From Betaproteobacteria bacterium (GTDB taxonomy: Bacteria > Pseudomonadota > Gammaproteobacteria > Burkholderiales > Rhodocyclaceae): a stretch of 29,486 nucleotides of DNA. The DNA lies in assembly GCA_028065725.1 (NCBI GenBank), contig JAPTVL010000102.1:1-29486 (forward strand), written 5' to 3'. How positions within the stretch are numbered: position 1 is the first letter of the stretch; each line of letters opens with the position of its first letter. A program made the translations under genes and the position numbers. Shown piece by piece: positions 24,097 through 29,486 of the stretch. The notes beneath the pieces were generated by a model. That model was not told the DNA's origin and did no database searches. It saw only the letters and a list, made by a program, of their open reading frames with translations.

Positions 24097-24147
24097 ATGC
24101 TACCAAGCAAGCGCTTGCTTGACAAGAAATGGGGGCGGGTCAAGAAT
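24097..24147. promoter_or_regulatory. Divergent promoters with an 18-bp palindromic TetR-type operator
   Basis: The perfect palindrome CAAGCAAGCGCTTGCTTG spans 24104-24121. It contains AGCAAGCGCTTGCT, which satisfies AnCAAGnnCTTGnT, the motif published for KstR2, a TetR-family repressor of steroid-ring catabolism. Rightward promoter: TTGACA (24119-24124), 17 bases, AAGAAT (24142-24147). Leftward promoter: TTGTCA (complement of 24120-24125), 17 bases, TAGCAT (24097-24102). The palindrome fills the leftward spacer and touches the rightward -35, so one bound dimer would shut both. The TetR gene at 27255 is the natural candidate. Confidence 0.75.
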
Positions 24148-24174
24148 TGACGGTTCGCGAGAGGAGGGCAGCCA

Positions 24175-25833
24175 ATGATTCCGACACCACCCATCATGAC
24201 CGCCACGCATGAAGTGCTGAACCAGGCCCATGCGCTGGAAAACTACAACGCCTACACCAACAACCTGCCGCTGCAGGAGGCTGTGAAGACCCAGGGCGCC
24301 GGCTGGGCGCAGGACTGGCTCATGGCGCGTGGCGCTGAGGTCGGCAGCGCGGAATGGATAGAGCACGGCCGCCTGGCCAATGCCTACCCGCCGGTGCTGA
24401 AGCTGTTCGACCGCTACGGCAACCGCCGCGACGAGGTCGAGTTCCATCCCTCCTGGCACGAATGCCTCGGCTGGCTCAAGCGCAATGGCTGCGACACCGG
24501 CCCCTGGGCCGATCCCAAGCCGGGGGCCCACGTCGCCCGCGCCGCCGCCTACGTGATGTTCGCCGAAATCGAGGACGGTTCGCTATGCCCGACCACCATG
24601 ACCTACGGCGCCGTGCCAGTGCTCAGACACGTGCCGGAGATCGCCCGCGAGTGGATGCCCAAGCTGCTTTCCCGCGAGTACGACAAGCGCTTCATGCCGG
24701 CCGCGCAGAAGAAGGGCGTGCTGATCGGCATGGGCCTCACCGAGAAGCAGGGCGGCTCCGACGTGCGCGCCAACACCACGCGCGCCGAACGCATGGACGA
24801 CGGGTCCTGGCGCATCACCGGCCACAAATGGTTCCTCTCGGCGCCGATGTGCGACGCCTTCCTGGTCACCGCGCAATCGCCGAAGGGCCTGTCCTGCTTC
24901 TTCGTGCCGCGCTGGACGCCGGAGGGCCGGCTCAACGAACTGCGCATCCAGCGCTTCAAGGACAAGATGGGAGACCGCTCCAACGCCGGCACCGAGGCCG
25001 AGTTCTGGGGCTCGCAGGGCTGGCTGGTCGGCGAGGAAGGGCGCGGCATCCCGACCGTGCTGGAAATGGGCGTCTATACGCGCCTCGACTGCGCCATCGG
25101 CAGCACCGGCATCATGCGCGGCGCGCTGTCGCAGGCCATGCATCACGCCGGCCTGCGCTCCGCTTTCGGCAAACTCCTGAAGGACCAGCCGCTTATGATG
25201 AACACGCTGGCCGACATGGCGCTGGAAACCGAGGCCGCCACGGCGCTGTCGCTGCGCCTCGCGCGCGCCTTCGACGCGCAGGAGGACGAAGCGGAAAACC
25301 TGCTGCGCCGCCTGCTCACGCCGGTGGCCAAATTCTGGATCTGCAAGCGCTGCCCGACGCTGGTGGCCGAGGCCATGGAAGTGCACGGCGGCAACGGCTA
25401 TGTCGATGAAGGACCGATGCCGCGCCTGTTCAAGCAGAGCCCGCTGAACTCGATCTGGGAAGGCTCGGGCAACGTCATGTGCCTCGACACCCTGCGCGCC
25501 ATGGGCCGGCATCCGAAGAGCGTCGAAGTGCTGGCCGCCGAAATCGCGCCGGCGCTGGGTAAGAACCGCGCCTTCGACAGCTTTGCCGCGAAGCTCAAGG
25601 ATGGCTTGAGCAACCCGCAGGACATCGAAACCCGCGCCCGCGAACTGACCCAGGGCATTGCGCTGGCGATGCAGGGCGCGCTGCTGCTGCGTCATGCGCC
25701 GACCTCGGTGAGCGAAGCCTTCTGCGCCTCGCGCCTGACGCCGAACCATTGGGGCACGGTGTTCGGCACGCTGCCGGCCAATAGCGAATTTGCGGGGCTG
25801 CTGGCTCGCGCCTGGCCGGGCCACGCCGGATGA
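24175..25833 (+). CDS. AidB-like acyl-CoA dehydrogenase
   Basis: A 552-residue protein of the AidB branch of acyl-CoA dehydrogenases (E. coli AidB is 541 residues). Recognisable features are LTEKQGGSDVRANTTRA, the domain HKWFLSAPMCDAFLVTA, and the branch-typical SIWEGSGNVMCLDTLRA near the C-terminus, which keeps a Glu at the catalytic position. E. coli AidB is a DNA-alkylation response protein with weak dehydrogenase activity; in an acyl-CoA operon a catabolic dehydrogenase role on a bulky acyl-CoA is more likely. The ribosome site GAGGAGG sits just before ATG 24175. First gene of the rightward operon. Confidence 0.9.
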   Translation: MIPTPPIMTATHEVLNQAHALENYNAYTNNLPLQEAVKTQGAGWAQDWLMARGAEVGSAEWIEHGRLANAYPPVLKLFDRYGNRRDEVEFHPSWHECLGWLKRNGCDTGPWADPKPGAHVARAAAYVMFAEIEDGSLCPTTMTYGAVPVLRHVPEIAREWMPKLLSREYDKRFMPAAQKKGVLIGMGLTEKQGGSDVRANTTRAERMDDGSWRITGHKWFLSAPMCDAFLVTAQSPKGLSCFFVPRWTPEGRLNELRIQRFKDKMGDRSNAGTEAEFWGSQGWLVGEEGRGIPTVLEMGVYTRLDCAIGSTGIMRGALSQAMHHAGLRSAFGKLLKDQPLMMNTLADMALETEAATALSLRLARAFDAQEDEAENLLRRLLTPVAKFWICKRCPTLVAEAMEVHGGNGYVDEGPMPRLFKQSPLNSIWEGSGNVMCLDTLRAMGRHPKSVEVLAAEIAPALGKNRAFDSFAAKLKDGLSNPQDIETRARELTQGIALAMQGALLLRHAPTSVSEAFCASRLTPNHWGTVFGTLPANSEFAGLLARAWPGHAG

Positions 25834-26507
25834 TTCCCGACAATCCCGCCTGGCTCGCCGCCACCGAGTTCATCGACCACGAGCATCCGGCCATCCAGGA
25901 ATTCGTCGCCGCAGAAGTCGGCGCCGGCGAGACGGCGAAGGAGAGGGCTCTGGCCCTCTACTTCGCAGTGCGCGACGGCATCCGCTACGATCCCTACAGC
26001 GCCAGCATGCAGCGCGAGGCGATGCGCGCCAGCACCACGCTGATCAAGGGCGTCGGCTACTGCGTGAACAAGGCGCTGGTCTATGCCGCCTGCCTGCGCG
26101 CGATAGGCATCCCGGCGCGGCCGGGCTTCGCCGACGTGAAGAACCACTTGTCGACGGAAAAGCTGACGCGCCTGATGGGCACCGACATCTTCGCCTGGCA
26201 CGGCTATGTCAGCCTCTGGCTCGACGGCAAGTGGGTCAAGGCGACGCCGGCCTTCAACCTGGAGATGTGCCAGCGCTTCGGCGTGCTGCCGCTGGATTTC
26301 GACGGCGAGCACGACTCGCAGATGCATCCCTACAACTCGTCCAACCAGCGCCACATGGAATACGTCAAGCAGCGCGGCGAGTTCGACGACCTGCCCTATG
26401 ACGAACTGGTAGGCGACATGTTCCGCATGTACCCGAAGCTGGTCGCCATCAGCGAAGGACATGCGGGCGATTTCGACCACGAGGCGATCGTGCAGCCGGC
26501 GGCATGA
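25830..26507 (+). CDS. Transglutaminase-like domain protein in an acyl-CoA operon
   Basis: A 225-residue protein with a transglutaminase-like core. The nucleophile is C78 in GVGYCVNKALVYAACLRAIGIPARPG, followed by H124 in FAWHGYVSLWL. The usual third residue, Asp in the DPT motif, appears to be Thr139 (KATPAFN), so the triad is incomplete or uses another residue. No signal peptide or membrane segment is seen, so it acts in the cytoplasm. Start and stop codons overlap the flanking genes by four bases each (ATGA), so it is tightly built into the operon. Its reaction is unknown; hydrolysis or transfer on a thioester or amide bond is a reasonable guess. Confidence 0.85.
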   Translation: MIPDNPAWLAATEFIDHEHPAIQEFVAAEVGAGETAKERALALYFAVRDGIRYDPYSASMQREAMRASTTLIKGVGYCVNKALVYAACLRAIGIPARPGFADVKNHLSTEKLTRLMGTDIFAWHGYVSLWLDGKWVKATPAFNLEMCQRFGVLPLDFDGEHDSQMHPYNSSNQRHMEYVKQRGEFDDLPYDELVGDMFRMYPKLVAISEGHAGDFDHEAIVQPAA

Positions 26508-27268
26508 GTGTAAGAATCGAACGCCAGGGTGCGGTGACCACGGTCGTCATTGACCGGTCCGCGGCGCGCAACGCCATCGACCGCGCCACGGCGACGGCGC
26601 TGGCCGACGCCTTCCGCGCCTTCGATGCCGATCCCGATGCCAGCGTGGCCGTGCTCTGTGGATCGGGCGGCCACTTCTGCGCCGGCGCCGACCTGAAATC
26701 CTTCGTCGCCAACCCGGATGAATGGCAACTCAGCGAAACGGGCGATGCGCCACTGGGGCCGACCCGCATGCTCTTGTCGAAACCGGTGATCGCCGCGGTG
26801 TCCGGCTACGCCGTGGCCGGCGGCCTGGAACTGGCGCTCTGGTGCGACCTGCGCGTGGTCGAGCAATCGGCGACCTTCGGCGTCTTCTGCCGGCGCTGGG
26901 GCGTGCCGCTGATTGACGGCGGCACCATCCGCCTGTCGCGCCTGATCGGGCATTCGCGCGCGCTGGACATGATCCTCACCGGACGCCCGGTCGGCGCCGA
27001 CGAGGCGCTGGCCTGCGGCCTAGCCAATCGCGTGGTGGCCGATGGCGAAGCGCGGCGCGCAGCCGAACAACTTGCTGCGCAGATCGCCGCCTTACCGCAG
27101 ACCTGCATGCAGCACGACCGGCTTTCCAGCTACGAACAATGGGGCCTGCCGCTCGCCGATGCGCTGCAGAACGAATGCCGCCACGGCCGGATTTCGCTGG
27201 ACAGCGACGATGCAAAATCCGGCGCCGGCCGCTTCAAGGAAGGCGAGGGCCGCCATGGCCGCTTCTAA
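26504..27268 (+). CDS. Crotonase (enoyl-CoA hydratase/isomerase family)
   Basis: A 254-residue crotonase. The oxyanion-hole loops HFCAGADLK (about 58-65) and VAGGLELAL (with E109) are intact. The second hydratase glutamate is missing: alignment of FGVFCRRWGVPLIDGGT with FGFPEVTLGLLPGAGGT of the FadJ-like protein in this window puts Cys129 in its place. With one acidic residue it may be an isomerase, a hydrolase or a hydratase of changed specificity. It overlaps the transglutaminase-like gene by ATGA and the TetR gene by 14 bases. Confidence 0.9.
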   Translation: MSVRIERQGAVTTVVIDRSAARNAIDRATATALADAFRAFDADPDASVAVLCGSGGHFCAGADLKSFVANPDEWQLSETGDAPLGPTRMLLSKPVIAAVSGYAVAGGLELALWCDLRVVEQSATFGVFCRRWGVPLIDGGTIRLSRLIGHSRALDMILTGRPVGADEALACGLANRVVADGEARRAAEQLAAQIAALPQTCMQHDRLSSYEQWGLPLADALQNECRHGRISLDSDDAKSGAGRFKEGEGRHGRF

Positions 27269-27854
27269 ACGCAAGAGCGTCGCCGAGGAAACCAATCGCC
27301 GCGGCGACATCGTGCGCGCCGCCGGCCGGCTGTTCGCCGAAAAAGGCTATGCGGCGACCACCATCCGCGACATCGCCGGCGCCGTGGCCATGCAGTCGGG
27401 CTCGCCCTTCTACCATTTCAAGACCAAGCACGACATGCTGCGCGCCGTGGTGCTGGAAGGCATGGGCGCGATCGATGCAGCCGTGGCGCTGGCGGCGCAA
27501 ACCGGCAAGTCGCCGCGCGCCACCTTCGAAGCCATGCTGCGCGCCCATCTCGACCAGCTGCTGGGCGAGGAAGGACGCGATTTCGCCGCGACCCTGTTGC
27601 ACGAAAGCCGCCACCTCGACCCCACGGTGCAGGTCGAAGTCGTGGCGCTCAAGGACCGCTACGAAGCGATGTGGCAGAAGGCGCTGAAGGACTTGAAGCG
27701 GGCCGACCTGATCGCCGACGACAGCCATGTCGCGCGCCTGTTCCTGATGGGTGCGCTGAACTGGACCGTGCAGTGGTACCGGCCGGATGGCGGCAAGAGC
27801 GTTGCGCAGATCGCGAAGCAGCTTTCGTCGCTGCTGTTGAAACCCGGCAACTGA
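27255..27854 (+). CDS. TetR-family repressor of the divergent acyl-CoA operons (predicted)
   Basis: A 199-residue TetR-family regulator. The N-terminal helix-turn-helix (GYAATTIRDIAGAVAMQSGS, then PFYHFKTKHDML) spans about residues 27-58. The ligand-binding domain contains GALNWTVQWYRPDGG, a pattern shared with KstR2-like and other acyl-CoA-responsive members. The start at 27255 has GAGGGC upstream and lies inside the crotonase gene. It is the last gene of the rightward operon and would repress itself through the palindrome at 24104-24121. Ligand by inference: an acyl-CoA intermediate of the pathway. Confidence 0.9.
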   Translation: MAASKRKSVAEETNRRGDIVRAAGRLFAEKGYAATTIRDIAGAVAMQSGSPFYHFKTKHDMLRAVVLEGMGAIDAAVALAAQTGKSPRATFEAMLRAHLDQLLGEEGRDFAATLLHESRHLDPTVQVEVVALKDRYEAMWQKALKDLKRADLIADDSHVARLFLMGALNWTVQWYRPDGGKSVAQIAKQLSSLLLKPGN

Positions 27855-28178
27855 CGTTCCCTGTCACGACTCCCCGCTGCGGCAGCGCTGCAGTGCCGCC
27901 TCCGCCTTCACTCCACCCTGCGCCGGATGCTGGACGGCTATTTGCCAACGGCGTATTCTGGCGCGAGCGGCGGAATCGTGGTGAGCGAAAACTGTTTCAA
28001 CGGGTGATGGTTTCACGACCGCCTTTTGCGCTCCCTCCGAATGAACGGACTGTCGATGTGCAAGCTTGTTTCTTTACTGCAATGCTCTTGTTTCCGCCTG
28101 TGTTGACGAGATGTACTCCGTGATGATGCAAGACAGCGCTTTGTTACAGATCCACACTTGACGTTGGGGGCTTTGATC
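27855..28178. other. 324-base gap; boundary between core and accessory DNA
   Basis: No gene is supported here. A short inverted repeat, GCGGCA/TGCCGC, lies soon after the TetR stop, without a T-run. GC content falls along this stretch. Near its end, bases 28157-28169 (CTTGACGTTGGGG) look like the right end of an integron attachment site, but no matching left half could be found. Confidence 0.5.
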
Positions 28179-28610
28179 ATGCGCAAATTACTCGCCGTCA
28201 TTCTCTTTTTTGTCTCTGTCCAAGTTCTTGCCAGCGACGAAGAGACCACGCTGTTTGACGGGGCGGGAAAACCAGTCGCCTACATCGCAGAGGAACTCAC
28301 CATCTACCTGTGGTCGGGAAAGCCCGTCGCGTACCTTCATTCTGACTCTGGCAAGTTGCACGTCTACGGTTTCAACGGCAAGCATCTTGGCTGGTTTGTG
28401 AAAGGCATAGTTCGTGACCACGAAGGTAATGCGGTAGGCGCAGTGAAGGGAGCTTTCCGATCATCTGTGGAATACGAACCCTACAAGTCCTACAAGCAAT
28501 ACAAGCCTTATCAGAGCTACCGCGAGTACACGCCTTATCAGCCATACTTGAGTACCAGTTGGTCCGAAGTGCCTCTGCGACTATTTCTAATGCAAGGCGC
28601 AAGTAATTGA
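28179..28610 (+). CDS. Secreted 4-fold beta-flower domain protein with Tyr-rich tail
   Basis: A 143-residue exported protein. The signal peptide is MRKLLAVILFFVSVQVLAS. The body has four related strand units, as in LFDGAGKPVAYI, IYLWSGKPVAYL, VYGFNGKHLGWF and DHEGNAVGAV, the pattern of the 4-fold beta-flower domain, whose function is unknown. From about residue 98 the tail is a Tyr/Pro repeat, YxPY-KSY-KQY-KPY-QSY. ATG 28179 is preferred to a TTG 21 bases earlier because it starts directly at the signal peptide. It shares a cassette with the next gene, 12 bases downstream. Confidence 0.78.
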   Translation: MRKLLAVILFFVSVQVLASDEETTLFDGAGKPVAYIAEELTIYLWSGKPVAYLHSDSGKLHVYGFNGKHLGWFVKGIVRDHEGNAVGAVKGAFRSSVEYEPYKSYKQYKPYQSYREYTPYQPYLSTSWSEVPLRLFLMQGASN

Positions 28611-28622
28611 GCGGGAGAAACC

Positions 28623-28874
28623 ATGACAACAAATGACTGGCTAATTATTGCTATCTTTCTCCTTGGCATCATCGCGCTGATCGGCATCTTTCGCACCAAG
28701 ACTGCCGGCTTCGGGCGTTATTCAATGAGCCTACTTCTTCTCGCAGCGGGCAAGATCGAAAGTTCGCTATTTGCAAACATCGCTTTTGCCGTTGCTGGGT
28801 TCGCGGGTGGCCTTATCACACGCAAGCATGAAAGCGCCCCCAACCCAGCAGTCCACACGAACGCTGTGCAATAA
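28623..28874 (+). CDS. Small two-helix membrane protein
   Basis: An 83-residue protein with hydrophobic segments at about 6-23 and about 35-66 (LLLLAAGKIESSLFANIAFAVAGFAGGLI). A ribosome site GGGAG precedes the ATG. The last 12 residues (APNPAVHTNAVQ) are coded by the left half of the attC-like site, which is usual for cassette genes. From memory of similar proteins, a hydrophobic stretch between SLLLL and AAGK is longer in relatives, so an internal deletion is possible. Function unknown. Confidence 0.65.
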   Translation: MTTNDWLIIAIFLLGIIALIGIFRTKTAGFGRYSMSLLLLAAGKIESSLFANIAFAVAGFAGGLITRKHESAPNPAVHTNAVQ

Positions 28875-28907
28875 AGCCGCGCAGCGCCGGTGACTTTTAC
28901 GTTGGAT
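28838..28907 (+). other. attC-like recombination site of an integron gene cassette
   Basis: The right core GTTGGAT (28901-28907) fits GTTRRRY; the left core CCCCAAC (28838-28844) fits RYYYAAC at 6 of 7. Folded as a single strand: CCAAC pairs with GTTGG; five bases are unpaired on each side (28845-28849 and 28896-28900); AGTC(C)AC (28850-28856) pairs with GTGACT (28890-28895) leaving one extrahelical base; then CGCTGTGC (28862-28869) pairs with GCGCAGCG (28879-28886) around a 9-base loop. This is the layout that integron integrases recognise. Confidence 0.72.
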
Positions 28908-28922
28908 ATCTGGAGATCTACA

Positions 28923-29339
28923 ATGTCGCTCATAACGTGCCTAGATTGTGGCAAACAGATTTCGGATCGTGCAACGGCATGCCCCGGATGCGGCGCGCCA
29001 GTCGCTCCGATGCTCACTACGATCCTCCCATCTCCACCAGTACCAGACAATCAGACAATCGACAGTGGTACATCTACCAGTTACAGATCTTATGCAGAGG
29101 TACCGTGGTATCGCCGATCAAATGTAAATACCGCATTTATTTTGATCAGCATGGGTACCAAGGGTTTGCTTCCTTTGACTTTGGTGACTTGTATTCTCGT
29201 ATTGACCGGGGACATCTACTACAAAGCGCCTGATAAAGCGGGAAATATTCGAACCTGGAGCAAAGCGAACAAAATTGCCGCTGTGTTTATATTGCTTGCC
29301 AATATTGTGTTACTTGCCTACATGACGGGACGTCCCTGA
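28923..29339 (+). CDS. Zinc-ribbon membrane protein
   Basis: A 138-residue protein. The N-terminal zinc ribbon has C6-x-x-C9 and C20-x-x-C23 (CLDCGKQ, CPGCGAP). A polar linker follows, then two hydrophobic segments near residues 71-94 and 116-134. Function unknown; similar two-part proteins are common in accessory regions. It begins 16 bases after the attC core and ends 4 bases before a second attC-like start, so it is the single gene of a cassette. GC content is clearly lower than in the core genes. Confidence 0.75.
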   Translation: MSLITCLDCGKQISDRATACPGCGAPVAPMLTTILPSPPVPDNQTIDSGTSTSYRSYAEVPWYRRSNVNTAFILISMGTKGLLPLTLVTCILVLTGDIYYKAPDKAGNIRTWSKANKIAAVFILLANIVLLAYMTGRP

Positions 29340-29342
29340 TAC

Positions 29343-29361
29343 CGCTAACAATTTGTTCTTA
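29343..29361 (+). other. Left half of a second attC-like site, cut by an IS
   Basis: CGCTAACAATTTGTTC resembles the usual attC left half (TAACAATTCGTTC). The matching right half is missing because an insertion sequence begins at 29362. Confidence 0.5.
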
Positions 29362-29486
29362 GGGTCTGTTGACAATCAAGCTAGCCAAATCACGGAGGCG
29401 GCCAAGGCGACGAAAGAAGCGAAGCGTTCGGCGAGCTTGTCATAGCGAGTGGCAATGCGCCGGAATTGCTTGATGCGACAGAAGAA
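29362..29486 (-). mobile_element. IS5-family element, end fragment entering the window
   Basis: The end begins GGGTCTGTTGACAA at 29362, directly after TTA, and contains the 3' end of a transposase gene 14 bases inside. It continues beyond the right edge, so whether it is complete cannot be seen. Confidence 0.82.
29376..29486 (-). CDS. IS5-family transposase, C-terminal fragment
   Basis: The last 36 codons of a DDE transposase: FFCRIKQFRRIATRYDKL, then AERFASFVALAASVIWLA and stop at 29376-29378. The KQFRRIATRYDKLA(E/R)RF block is the well-known C-terminal signature of IS5-family (IS427-type) transposases and follows the catalytic Glu, which lies outside the window. The gene runs in from the right on the minus strand. 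Confidence 0.88.
   Translation of the reverse strand, partial: FFCRIKQFRRIATRYDKLAERFASFVALAASVIWLA

Noticed and set aside
28090..28170. A complete attC site upstream of the beta-flower gene
   Set aside because: The right end (GACGTTGGGG) looks suitable, but no left half could be found that pairs with it in the required order.

Overview
The window is about 65% GC over most of its length and reads as the chromosome of a betaproteobacterium, most likely of the Rhodocyclales type: facultatively anaerobic, quinone-based and rich in acyl-CoA catabolism. The assignment rests on gene content (oxygen-independent ubiquinone genes ubiU/ubiV/ubiT, the rubrerythrin / Fe-S protein / DUF3501 group, an E. 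coli-like OxyR, and a liv-type transporter joined to acyl-CoA genes). The genus cannot be fixed from the sequence.

Left part (1-7.5 kb, mostly minus strand). A ubiU-ubiV-ubiT operon for O2-independent ubiquinone synthesis sits behind a near-ideal class II FNR-type promoter. A small PIN/antitoxin pair with its own operator-promoter follows upstream. Next comes an oxidative-stress block: oxyR, a rubrerythrin without rubredoxin domain, a two-cluster Fe-S protein of the GlpC/heterodisulfide-reductase type, and a DUF3501 protein. A decayed GNAT-like frame lies at the oxyR start.

Middle (7.8-12 kb, plus strand). A membrane sensor with a histidine-kinase H-box but no recognisable ATP-binding boxes, a two-domain kinase-like/P-loop protein, and an EamA-family exporter. 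A strong hairpin at 12018-12047 separates them from the next, converging operon.

Main block (12.1-27.9 kb). Two divergent operons share one 112-bp control region with a perfect 18-bp palindrome. Leftward: acyl-CoA dehydrogenase, thiolase, a FadB/FadJ-type two-domain beta-oxidation protein, then livH-livM-livG-livF, an acyl-CoA synthetase and livK. Rightward: an AidB-like acyl-CoA dehydrogenase, a transglutaminase-like protein, a crotonase and a TetR regulator. The inferred logic is uptake of an organic acid by the ABC transporter, activation by the synthetase, beta-oxidation, and repression of both arms by the TetR protein until an acyl-CoA appears. The substrate is not visible; fatty, alicyclic or steroid-derived acids are all possible. 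Several structured repeats are embedded in this operon, including two tandem elements with compensating stem changes (21425-21675) and a palindromic element that extends the livG reading frame.

Right end (28.1-29.5 kb). Base composition falls and the genes become small and accessory: a secreted beta-flower protein with a tyrosine-rich tail, a small membrane protein, and a zinc-ribbon membrane protein. A foldable attC-like site at 28838-28907 and a truncated second one at the edge of an IS5-family element indicate integron-type gene cassettes without an integrase in view.
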